The notes: generated by a model from the sequence alone, not told the origin. DNA of 24,955 bases from JBDGRJ01 sp042218065 (GCA_042218065.1 JBDGRL010000057.1:1-24955), one strand, 5' to 3'; positions 7,712 through 13,864 are shown, numbered from the stretch's first letter. Translations and numbers: made by a program.

Positions 7712-8861
7712 AAAAGGAATTTTTTTTATAATGACATTAATGGGTTTTTTTATACCTAGCCCCATAGTTTTTTCTCAAGTTGACATTAAAAAAAATATAA
7801 AGAATCAAAGCGAAATTAAAGACATTGTCAGCAAACCTGCTCTTCAAGAAAAAATTCCGGGACTGGATTTTTTAAAAGGAACAGAAATTCCAGTAGTAGA
7901 TTGCAAAGGAGGAAAGTGCCTAATAATACCCTACTTAGGACAATACATTTCGGCAGTTTATAAGTGGTCGATAGCAGCGGCAGGAATCTTGGCTGTTATA
8001 GTGATAATTGTATCCGCCATTCAATGGATGTTTCCTGCTTTAAACCTATTTACCGAAGGGGAAGGTGATCAAAAAAGAACTATAAATAAAGCCAAAAAAA
8101 GGATTTTACGATCACTGGGTGGTTTAGTGATTGCAGTAGGTTCATACACCCTTTTATACACTATTAACCCAGAACTGGTGGAGTTTGATGCATTGCAGAT
8201 TAAGTATATTGAGAAAAAAATAATAGAGGATGCCCCAACAGCACCTGGAGCTACACCACTGAAAGATATTAATTGTGACTCCCCCCCCAAGCAGCCCCCG
8301 GAAGGAGCTCCTTCACCAGATGAAACTGTAACATATAATTGTAGTGGTGATCTTGCGGGAAAGGATGCAACAACAATAAAAGATATGAAAAAACCATTGT
8401 GTGATGTTGCAGCAGCAGCTAAAGAGAAGGGGTATAAACTAAAGATAGTAAGCTCTTATCGATCTTTTAAAAGCCAAGTAAAACTTTGGTGCGATAAAAT
8501 AAAAGAAGTGAAAAAAACATGTAATAAAGAGTCTCCACCAAAAAAATGCAAAAAAACAAGTATAGAAGAAATAGCAGATAACAGCGTAGCTCGGCCGGGT
8601 GGTTCCATACATCAAAGTGGCCGAGCAGTAGATGTTCAATTACTAAAACTAAAAAACGGCAACGCTATAACTGAATGTTGTGATACTGATGCTCAATGCA
8701 GTACAAAAAAGGAGAATATCAAAACATTAGCTAATCTGTTTTATAACACGAATGATGAGTTTGTAAGATATGAAGCAGAAATTTGGCATTTTGAATATGG
8801 TACCAAAAGTAAAGACGGCAGAGGTCAATCTACAACCTACCCTAGGAGATGTGAGAAATGA
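7695..8861 (+). CDS. TrbC/VirB2-like pilin domain fused to VanY-type (M15B) D,D-carboxypeptidase
   Basis: 388 aa in three parts. (1) Signal peptide ~1-28 (KKGIFFIMTLMGFFIPSP). (2) A two-helix TrbC/VirB2-like pilin segment ~80-160: YISAVYKWSIAAAGILAVIV, a short basic loop with KAKKRILRS, then LGGLVIAVGSYTLLYTINP. (3) After a Pro-rich linker, a VanY/M15B peptidase ~215-370 with SSYRSF (253-258), the zinc motif SIHQSGRAVDV (His306, Asp313) and EIWHFEY (Glu362, His365). All zinc ligands and the catalytic Glu are present, so it should cleave D-Ala-D-Ala or a related cell-wall peptide outside the membrane. Twelve Cys occur in the exported part. It overlaps the DsbA-like gene by 17 nt, indicating translational coupling. 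It could trim the cell's own wall around a pilus-like machine, or act on a partner cell; the sequence does not decide. Confidence 0.9.
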   Translation: MRKLSKKGIFFIMTLMGFFIPSPIVFSQVDIKKNIKNQSEIKDIVSKPALQEKIPGLDFLKGTEIPVVDCKGGKCLIIPYLGQYISAVYKWSIAAAGILAVIVIIVSAIQWMFPALNLFTEGEGDQKRTINKAKKRILRSLGGLVIAVGSYTLLYTINPELVEFDALQIKYIEKKIIEDAPTAPGATPLKDINCDSPPKQPPEGAPSPDETVTYNCSGDLAGKDATTIKDMKKPLCDVAAAAKEKGYKLKIVSSYRSFKSQVKLWCDKIKEVKKTCNKESPPKKCKKTSIEEIADNSVARPGGSIHQSGRAVDVQLLKLKNGNAITECCDTDAQCSTKKENIKTLANLFYNTNDEFVRYEAEIWHFEYGTKSKDGRGQSTTYPRRCEK

Positions 8862-8928
8862 GCTACTTAGTTAATCGAAATATTTTGCTTATGAGTCGCT
8901 TTGAAGAACTTGCGCAATAAATAATACT

Positions 8929-10146
8929 ATGAGTTCAAAAAAAGAACAACTGTATATATGTACAAACTGCGACGCCCAACTGTTAAAATGGAGTGGACAA
9001 TGCCCCGAATGCAATAGCTGGGGATCGATTGAAAAGATAAACTCAGAAAAACAGCAGTTCAGCGATGAAGACAGTAAAATTGATCAAAGCAGTATAAAAG
9101 ATGTAGAAACCAAACAGCTCAATGAGATCAGCAAAGAAAGCACTAACCGAATCAATACGGGTATTTCCGAGCTGAACCGGGTATTGGGAGGAGGTCTGGT
9201 TCCCGGCAGTCTTACTCTACTCGGCGGCGAACCCGGCATCGGAAAATCAACTATGGCTTTACAGTTGGCTGATAAACTAGAAGATGTACTTTATGTTTCC
9301 GGTGAAGAGTCCTTGGGGCAGATAAAAATTAGAGCCGACAGATTGAACTTAGACTCCGAGTTGAAACTGGCAAATGAAACCGAAGTAAATTCCATTATTT
9401 CAGCAATACAAAAACAAAAACCCAGATTAGCAATAATCGACTCAATCCAAACATTACANNNNNNNNNNNNNNNNNNNNNNNNNNNNNNNNNNNNNNNNNN
9501 NNNNNNNNNNNNNNNNNNNNNNNNNNNNNNNNNNNNNNNNNNNNNNNNNNNNNNNNNNGGAGCCACCAATGAAGTCGGGGTATTTGAAATGAAAAATGAA
9601 GGATTAAAACAAGTGAAAAACCCGTCTTCTACTTTACTCGAAGAAAGAGAAGAAGACATGACTGGAAGTGTGGCAACTTGTTTAATGGAAGGCACCAGAC
9701 CGATACTGATAGAGGTACAAGCACTGGTAAACAAGACTGTATTCGGAAACCCCGCTCGCAAAGCTAGTGGTTTTGATCTTAGCCGTCTCCATGTTCTTAC
9801 AGCAGTATTGCAAAAAAGAGCCAAACTAAATTTAGCTGAATATGACGTTCATGTAAACGTAGTAGGCGGACTTGAAGCAAGTGAGCCAGCAGTAGATCTA
9901 GCAGTCTGTTTTGCAATTGCCAGCGCTTATAATGACAAACCATTAAGTAAAAAATTGGTAGTATTTGGAGAGGTGGGACTAGGAGGCGAAGTTCGAAGTG
10001 TTTCCAGCCTAGACAAAAGGATAAGAGAATGCTCAAAATTAGGTATGAAAAAAATAATCACAAAAGTAAACCAACCTAAAGATATAGATACCGATATTAC
10101 AATTAACTCAGTTAAAAATATACAAGAGCTAATTAAAAAAACATAA
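8929..10146 (+). CDS. radA: DNA repair protein RadA (Sms), interrupted by a sequencing gap
   Basis: RecA-like ATPase with branch-migration activity in homologous recombination. Visible parts: N-terminal C4 zinc finger (Cys11, 14, 25, 28 around CTNCDAQ and GQCPECNSWG), Walker A GGEPGIGKST (99-108), VSGEES, Walker B region LAIIDSIQTL, then the gap, then GATNEVGVFEM (end of the KNRFG motif), and a Lon-like C-terminal domain (GLEASEPAVDLAVCFAIASA, VVFGEVGLGGEVR). The gap carries 100 Ns (34 unknown codons as placed), whereas other RadA proteins have about 79 residues between these blocks. The true protein is therefore probably ~450 aa, not 405. Start is ATG after AATAATACT, no Shine-Dalgarno. The 67-bp upstream gap has no clear promoter, so it may be read from the clpC operon. 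Confidence 0.95.
   Translation: MSSKKEQLYICTNCDAQLLKWSGQCPECNSWGSIEKINSEKQQFSDEDSKIDQSSIKDVETKQLNEISKESTNRINTGISELNRVLGGGLVPGSLTLLGGEPGIGKSTMALQLADKLEDVLYVSGEESLGQIKIRADRLNLDSELKLANETEVNSIISAIQKQKPRLAIIDSIQTLXXXXXXXXXXXXXXXXXXXXXXXXXXXXXXXXXXGATNEVGVFEMKNEGLKQVKNPSSTLLEEREEDMTGSVATCLMEGTRPILIEVQALVNKTVFGNPARKASGFDLSRLHVLTAVLQKRAKLNLAEYDVHVNVVGGLEASEPAVDLAVCFAIASAYNDKPLSKKLVVFGEVGLGGEVRSVSSLDKRIRECSKLGMKKIITKVNQPKDIDTDITINSVKNIQELIKKT
9459..9558. other. Assembly gap of exactly 100 N inside radA
   Basis: A run of 100 Ns replaces the sequence between the RadA Walker B strand and the KNRFG motif. Exactly 100 is the usual placeholder for a gap of unknown length. By comparison with RadA proteins from memory, ~235-240 nt should be here. 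Confidence 0.97.
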
Positions 10147-10169
10147 TGCCACGGAAGAACCGTGGCATT
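10145..10169. terminator. Hairpin terminator between convergent radA and 10184-10549
   Basis: Perfect 10-bp stem AATGCCACGG / CCGTGGCATT with a 5-nt loop, overlapping the last two bases of the radA stop. On the plus strand it is followed by a short T run (TTT at 10168-10170, then TAAGG). On the minus strand it is followed by ATG and seven T, so it looks stronger as the terminator of the minus-strand gene. Likely bidirectional. Confidence 0.8.
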
Positions 10170-10183
10170 TTAAGGTCGAATTT

Positions 10184-10549
10184 TTATCTTTTCTGTAATT
10201 TTACAACGCCGTCCTTCAGATCCCCGTATTCAGTTCTCTTTTTTCTTTTTGGTACAAATACTACTTTAAACTTAAGTTTTCTCTCGCCTTCATCATTCTC
10301 TATTGAGGTTGGCAAATATATCTTGCCGATATCCTCTTTTTTCACACGCTCCTCACCAACACGGGCTCCAAACTTAAAACCATCACTAGTTTTCTGTATC
10401 TCTTCGGCTCCATTTTTTTCCGACAAAAACACCCCTTTTTCAGCCTTCAAAAACACCTTATTAGGCAACTCCTTATAGCTCAACAAATCACCTTCAGAGG
10501 CAGTATCCGGAGAGTCTATATCAAGTGGCTCTTCGAGTTTTCGACCCAT
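10184..10549 (-). CDS. Small charged protein of unknown function
   Basis: 121 aa from the chosen start, soluble, very rich in Lys/Glu, no Cys, no signal peptide. No family recognised. An acidic N-terminus (LEEPLDIDSPDTASEGD) precedes a probable small beta domain (~35-121: NKVFLKAEKGVFLSEKNG, KLKFKVVFVPKRKKRTEYG). The frame is open to a TTG at 10588, but the ATG at 10549 is chosen because a perfect AAGGAGG lies 5 nt upstream. It has its own promoter-like sequence at 10593-10620 and shares the terminator with radA, so it appears to be a single-gene unit. It could be a small nucleic-acid or protein-binding factor, but nothing supports a specific role. Confidence 0.7.
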   Translation of the reverse strand: MGRKLEEPLDIDSPDTASEGDLLSYKELPNKVFLKAEKGVFLSEKNGAEEIQKTSDGFKFGARVGEERVKKEDIGKIYLPTSIENDEGERKLKFKVVFVPKRKKRTEYGDLKDGVVKLQKR

Positions 10550-10554
10550 TTTCT

Positions 10555-10561
10555 CCTCCTT
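10555..10561 (-). promoter_or_regulatory. Strong Shine-Dalgarno AAGGAGG
   Basis: Minus strand AAGGAGG followed by 5 nt (AGAAA) and ATG at 10549. It fixes the start of the 121-aa protein and contrasts with the SD-less starts of the conserved genes nearby. Confidence 0.85.
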
Positions 10562-10592
10562 GAGAGAACGAAATTCCGAACAGGACAAGTTA

Positions 10593-10620
10593 TTTTTACA
10601 AAATTATTACAAAAAGTCAA
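10593..10620 (-). promoter_or_regulatory. Candidate promoter for the 121-aa protein gene
   Basis: Minus strand -35 TTGACT (10620-10615), 16-nt spacer, weak -10 TAAAAA (10598-10593). It would give a ~35-40 nt leader containing the Shine-Dalgarno. Confidence 0.4.
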
Positions 10621-10646
10621 CTTGAAATAGTGAGACCTTTAAAAAA

Positions 10647-12719
10647 CTATTCTAAGTGTACCTCTTGTTCAAACTCCTCTACTTTTTCTTTAATTTTAGG
10701 GTATTTTTCAAAATCTATCTCTTGAGCTATCTTTTTAGACAGCTTAATCAAGTCCCTATCTTCAATACTAGCCATCTCAAACTTTGGAACACCACTTTGT
10801 CTTTCTCCAAATACCTCACCCGGACCTCTGTCTTTTAGATCATATTCTGCTACCTTAAAGCCATCTGTATGCTCCTGAAAAAAGGTTAATCTTTTATGAG
10901 ACTCTTCTCTGCTTGAAGAGCTAAACAAAAAACAATAAGCCTGGGTATCACTTCGCCCCACCCTTCCTCTAAGCTGATGCAGTTGGGCTAAACCAAATCT
11001 TTCAGCGTCTTCAATAAGCATCATGTTCGCATTAGGAATATCTACACCCACCTCCACAACAGAAGTAGAAACTAAAATATCAATATCACCTCGCTCAAAA
11101 CTACTCATGACCTTGTTCTTTTTCTCTGAATTCATTTTTCCATGGATCTTACCTACTTCGAACTGCTGGAATATTTCTTGATCTAAATATTCAGTATATT
11201 CTTCTACAGATTTTTTGTCCGGCATTTTTTCTGAAGACTCTATTAGCGGACATACTACAAAGGCTTGGTTGCCTTGTTTTATATTCTTTTTTACAAACTC
11301 GTAAGTTTTAGGACGATTTTTTTCTTCTACCAGTCTTGTTTTGACGGGTTTTCTTCCTGGTGGCAACTGCTTAATTATCGATAAGTCCAAATCTCCATGT
11401 AAAGTTAAGGCAAAAGATCTAGGAATAGGTGTAGCAGTAGTGGATAAAAAATGCACACTAGTATCTTTATTTCCTGATTTTTCTCTGAGCTTCTTTCTTT
11501 GTTTTACTCCAAATCTGTGTTGTTCGTCAACTACAGCTAAAGCTAAATCATTAAACTCAACCTTGCTGGTAATCAAAGCATGGGTTCCTACTACTATATC
11601 CACATTGCCCATTTTTATTTTTTTTCTTACTTCTTCTCTTTTTTTCGATTCTACCTGGTCTTCTAAATCTAAATTATACAACTCATTATCTGAGCCTGTA
11701 TACAAGGCAATAGTAGTATTGTCATCGTCAAAATACTGCTGAAGAGAATTAAAATGCTGTTTAGACAGAATCTCAGTCGGAGCCATAAAGGCTGACTGAT
11801 AGCCATTTGCTACCACATTTTTAAAAGCTATAGTTGCTACCACGGTCTTGCCTGAACCAACATCACCCTCTAACAGCCTATTCATGGGGTGATCTTGTTC
11901 TAAATCCTGAATAATCTCCCAAGCTGCCCTTCTTTGATCATTAGTAAGGTCGAAATTTAAAGAATTTACAAAATCTTTCGTTTCTCGTTTTTGAAAATTA
12001 ACTACAGGCGCCTTTTCAGTCTCAATAGCACGGCGCTTCACTTCTCCTTTTAAATGAAGTAAAAAAAGCTCATTAAATTTTAATCTTTTCTGGGATTTTT
12101 TTATATCCTCTGTCTGCTTAGGGTTGTGGGCTAACTCAATAGCTTTTGAAAGCTGTACCAAGCCTGCTTTTTCTAAAATTTTTTTTGGAATCCAGTCTTC
12201 TATCTGACCAGAAACTTCCAAAGCTCTGTTTAAAATTTTACTCAGTTTATTTTCAGACAACCCCTCAGTCAGATGATAAACCGGAATAATTTTGTTTGTA
12301 TACTCTCTTTCACCTTTGGCTTGTTCAAATTTCGGGTTAATCATTTCTAAGCCAAAATTATCTTTGCGAATCTTACCAGAAAGGTATATCTTATCGCCAG
12401 TATCCAATTTCTTTTTTACATATGGTTGTGAAAACCACACTACTCTGAGCTGATCTGTACTATCCGCCACCACAGCTTCTGTTATCATCATGTTTTTCTT
12501 TTTGCTTCTCTTGTTTTTTATAATCTCAACCTCTCCCTCAATAGTAACCCTCTCCTCTGGTGCAAGTTCTGAGATAGGTTTAACTTGAGTGTAATCTTCA
12601 TAGCGGTAAGGAAAATGGTGAAGTAAATCTTTTACTGTTTCTATATCAAGCCTATTTAATTTTTCTTCGGTTTTCTCCCCTACTCCTTTTATTTCTCGAA
12701 CACTATCTTCTAAGTTCAT
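10647..12719 (-). CDS. recG: ATP-dependent DNA helicase RecG
   Basis: 690 aa, normal length for RecG; remodels stalled forks and Holliday junctions. N-terminal helix-hairpin-helix-like segment (IKGVGEKTEEKLNRL), wedge/OB domain (~50-145), then SF2 helicase domains: Walker A LLEGDVGSGKTVVA (~residue 285), DEQH box in AVVDEQHRFGVKQR, motif III FLSTTATPIPRS, and motif VI QLRGRVGRSDTQAYC, with the RecG-typical C-terminal TRG region (DLKDRGPGEVFGERQSGVP). All helicase motifs are intact. The frame extends two codons to a TTG at 12725, but the ATG at 12719 is preferred. No Shine-Dalgarno. A promoter at 12750-12778 lies directly upstream, so recG is separate from the small genes beyond the terminator at 12781-12802. 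Confidence 0.96.
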   Translation of the reverse strand: MNLEDSVREIKGVGEKTEEKLNRLDIETVKDLLHHFPYRYEDYTQVKPISELAPEERVTIEGEVEIIKNKRSKKKNMMITEAVVADSTDQLRVVWFSQPYVKKKLDTGDKIYLSGKIRKDNFGLEMINPKFEQAKGEREYTNKIIPVYHLTEGLSENKLSKILNRALEVSGQIEDWIPKKILEKAGLVQLSKAIELAHNPKQTEDIKKSQKRLKFNELFLLHLKGEVKRRAIETEKAPVVNFQKRETKDFVNSLNFDLTNDQRRAAWEIIQDLEQDHPMNRLLEGDVGSGKTVVATIAFKNVVANGYQSAFMAPTEILSKQHFNSLQQYFDDDNTTIALYTGSDNELYNLDLEDQVESKKREEVRKKIKMGNVDIVVGTHALITSKVEFNDLALAVVDEQHRFGVKQRKKLREKSGNKDTSVHFLSTTATPIPRSFALTLHGDLDLSIIKQLPPGRKPVKTRLVEEKNRPKTYEFVKKNIKQGNQAFVVCPLIESSEKMPDKKSVEEYTEYLDQEIFQQFEVGKIHGKMNSEKKNKVMSSFERGDIDILVSTSVVEVGVDIPNANMMLIEDAERFGLAQLHQLRGRVGRSDTQAYCFLFSSSSREESHKRLTFFQEHTDGFKVAEYDLKDRGPGEVFGERQSGVPKFEMASIEDRDLIKLSKKIAQEIDFEKYPKIKEKVEEFEQEVHLE

Positions 12720-12749
12720 GTTCAAATTTGAAATTTAATAATTTGTTGA

Positions 12750-12778
12750 ATAATAAACAGAATTGCAACTTTAATCAA
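12750..12778 (-). promoter_or_regulatory. Promoter for recG
   Basis: Minus strand -35 TTGATT (12778-12773), 17-nt spacer, -10 TATTAT (12755-12750), giving a leader of ~25 nt before the recG ATG. It lies immediately after the terminator of the upstream small genes, consistent with an independent unit. Confidence 0.6.
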
Positions 12779-12780
12779 AT

Positions 12781-12802
12781 AAAAATGGCCCTTTCGGGCC
12801 TG
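12781..12802 (-). terminator. Terminator after the small acidic protein genes
   Basis: Minus strand hairpin GGCCC-GAAA-GGGCC (stem 12787-12791 with 12796-12800) followed by ATTTTTATTTG. GAAA is a stable tetraloop. It lies 26 nt beyond the stop of the 50-aa gene. Confidence 0.75.
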
Positions 12803-12828
12803 TGCATCTGCTCCTTGGTTTAATTATA

Positions 12829-12981
12829 TTAATCCTCTTTGGAAAACTCTTCAGGCTTAATCACAGTCACCCCGTCCCCGTGATCCTCAGTTTCATAACC
12901 TCCACTAATATCCCGCTGTATTTCCTTTACTTTAGCAATAAGTTCTTCAAGATCCACTTCTTCTTGCTCTTCTGCATCCAC
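12829..12981 (-). CDS. Small acidic protein, 50 aa, GTG start
   Basis: Starts VDAEEQEEVDLEELIAKVKE (V read as fMet) and ends VIKPEEFSKED; very acidic with a probable amphipathic helix at ~5-25. No family recognised. Support for it being real: GGGAGG 5 nt before the GTG start, a good hairpin terminator 26 nt past the stop, and an upstream partner gene with the same signals. The overlapping ATG in another frame would encode only 16 codons. Both this protein and the 23-aa peptide upstream contain an 'EEVD[FL]' stretch, hinting at related ancestry or partner binding. Probably cotranscribed with the 23-aa ORF. Function unknown. Confidence 0.65.
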   Translation of the reverse strand: MDAEEQEEVDLEELIAKVKEIQRDISGGYETEDHGDGVTVIKPEEFSKED

Positions 12982-12986
12982 GGAAA

Positions 12987-12992
12987 CCTCCC
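12987..12992 (-). promoter_or_regulatory. Shine-Dalgarno GGGAGG for the 50-aa protein
   Basis: Minus strand GGGAGG then 5 nt (TTTCC) before GTG at 12981. It decides the non-ATG start. Confidence 0.75.
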
Positions 12993-13003
12993 TCGCCTAG
13001 TGA

Positions 13004-13036
13004 AATTAACGAATGAACGGACTTTCATTGTTAATT
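13004..13036 (-). promoter_or_regulatory. AT-rich hairpin between the two small ORFs
   Basis: A 13-bp inverted repeat, AATTAAC.AATGAA with TTCATTGTTAATT, one bulged base and a 6-nt loop. It overlaps the stop codon of the 23-aa ORF and ends ~10 nt before the Shine-Dalgarno of the 50-aa ORF. There is no T run after it, so it is not a standard terminator. It could be an mRNA processing or translation-coupling element. Confidence 0.45.
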
Positions 13037-13102
13037 ATTTAGTCCTCTTCTTTCTAAACTCTCTCTAAAATCAACCTCTTCAGTTTCACTGTCTTCACTC
13101 AC
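13031..13102 (-). CDS. Very small ORF, 23 aa, acidic, GTG start with perfect Shine-Dalgarno
   Basis: Reads (V)SEDSETEEVDFRESLERR then GLNN and TAA. Too short for family recognition. It is supported by a full AAGGAGGT 5 nt before the GTG, a TATAAT upstream, and the same gene arrangement as the 50-aa ORF downstream. It may be a real small protein, or a leader peptide whose translation controls the downstream 50-aa gene through the hairpin at 13004-13036. Composition (acidic, no runs of one codable residue) does not look like a classical amino-acid attenuator. Confidence 0.5.
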   Translation of the reverse strand: MSEDSETEEVDFRESLERRGLNN

Positions 13103-13106
13103 GTTT

Positions 13107-13114
13107 ACCTCCTT
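13107..13114 (-). promoter_or_regulatory. Perfect Shine-Dalgarno AAGGAGGT for the 23-aa ORF
   Basis: Minus strand AAGGAGGT; 5 nt separate AAGGAGG from the GTG at 13102. This is the strongest ribosome binding site in the window. Confidence 0.75.
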
Positions 13115-13144
13115 ATAGCTTGAGGAAAGAACAAACGGATTTGT

Positions 13145-13173
13145 ATTATAAAAAAGTTTTCAAAAAATGTACA
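13145..13173 (-). promoter_or_regulatory. Candidate promoter for the small acidic protein genes
   Basis: Minus strand -10 TATAAT (13150-13145), 17-nt spacer, poor -35 TGTACA (13173-13168) that overlaps the 3' end of the tRNA. Alternatively the small genes are read through from the tRNA promoter. Confidence 0.4.
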
Positions 13174-13241
13174 CCCACCAGGAATCGAACCTGGATCTCC
13201 GGCTCCGCAAGCCGACGTCATATCCATTGGACCATGGGTGC
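13170..13241 (-). tRNA. tRNA-Arg, anticodon GCG
   Basis: 72 nt cloverleaf read by eye. Acceptor stem GCACCCA/TGGGTGT (one G-T pair), D arm GTCC-AATGGATA-TGAC, anticodon stem TCGGC/GCCGG with loop TTGCGGA (anticodon GCG), T arm CCAGG-TTCGATT-CCTGG, discriminator A. No encoded CCA. Arg identity elements A20, C35 and A73 are all present. GCG decodes CGC and CGU; most bacteria instead use an ACG anticodon modified to inosine for CGU/CGC/CGA. A promoter lies just upstream at 13251-13278. Confidence 0.92.
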
Positions 13242-13250
13242 GTGGATAGA

Positions 13251-13278
13251 ATTATACTAGAAAAAGAAAAAAAGTCAA
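13251..13278 (-). promoter_or_regulatory. Promoter for tRNA-Arg
   Basis: Minus strand -35 TTGACT (13278-13273), 16-nt spacer, perfect -10 TATAAT (13256-13251), predicted +1 close to the tRNA 5' end. The -35 overlaps the TGA stop of the upstream gene 13275-13778, so the tRNA is independently transcribed despite the tight packing. Confidence 0.65.
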
Positions 13279-13778
13279 TGCAATTTCCACTCTCGAGCCA
13301 AAAAATCACTTAGTGGCTCCTCTTCTCTGTCTAAGTCTTCCGGAATATATCCCTTCAAGGTTTCTCTCACCTCTACTGGATTTTGTTCCTTCAAAGGGAT
13401 ATGAACCAAGGGTTTTATTTTACTTTCAGTTTCAAAATATAGCTTTTTTATCTTCGGAGGCTCATAGACAATAAAGAAAGCGTCCAGCTCACCATAAGGA
13501 TAAAACTTATTACCGACTACTATACCCAATTCAGTAATTGCAAAAGGTATTTGAGCAGGCTCTTGATTATGCTGTAAAAAAATAATGATCCCCAATAGCA
13601 TTATTATCAATGCAAATAGAAAATTTTGAGACCAAACAGCAAAAATAACTAAACCTAGACCCAAAAGAGAAGATATAATAATCCAAGTGGGACCACGATC
13701 ATGGTCTTCATACTCAGAAATCTCCCACTCGTGTATTATATCTCCTATGATTGTATCTTCTGTTACTTTTTCTGGCAT
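13275..13778 (-). CDS. Conserved two-TM membrane protein of unknown function
   Basis: 167 aa. A short acidic cytoplasmic head (IHEWEISEYEDHDRGP) is followed by two adjacent membrane helices (~31-49 and ~52-69, LFALIIMLLGIIIFL). The remainder is a soluble domain whose segment ITELGIVVGNKFYPYGELDA (81-100) resembles a bacterial PH-like (bPH) fold, ending in EEEPLSDFLARE. I recall similar proteins as common in Patescibacteria genomes but without a function; this is memory, not a search. It is monocistronic or first in line, diverging from the LCP gene across 118 bp. ATG start after GATAAT without Shine-Dalgarno. Confidence 0.8.
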   Translation of the reverse strand: MPEKVTEDTIIGDIIHEWEISEYEDHDRGPTWIIISSLLGLGLVIFAVWSQNFLFALIIMLLGIIIFLQHNQEPAQIPFAITELGIVVGNKFYPYGELDAFFIVYEPPKIKKLYFETESKIKPLVHIPLKEQNPVEVRETLKGYIPEDLDREEEPLSDFLAREWKLH

Positions 13779-13835
13779 ATTATCATTTATCTTGCTTTTA
13801 TTTTATCACAAAAAAACAATAGACATAAATCAATG

Positions 13836-13864
13836 TTGCACTTCCACTTAAACTTAATTATAAT
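13836..13864 (+). promoter_or_regulatory. Promoter for the lcp-der-pth-dprA gene run
   Basis: -35 TTGCAC (13836-13841), 17-nt spacer, perfect -10 TATAAT (13859-13864); predicted +1 near 13871 gives a ~26-nt leader with no Shine-Dalgarno. Confidence 0.65.

Noticed and set aside
8891..8920. Nine-codon ORF (MSRFEELAQ) before radA
   Set aside because: No Shine-Dalgarno, too short to test, and nothing in the 67-bp gap supports a leader peptide.
10146..10478. Plus-strand open frame of 110 codons
   Set aside because: It lies opposite the SD-supported gene 10184-10549, begins within the radA stop/terminator, and its Phe/Ser-rich composition is that of an antisense shadow.
10550..10588. TTG-started extension of the 121-aa protein
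   Set aside because: The ATG at 10549 has a perfect AAGGAGG 5 nt upstream, which lies inside the extension.
12802..13068. Plus-strand open frame of 88 codons
   Set aside because: It lies opposite the two SD-preceded small genes and has no ribosome site or recognisable motif.
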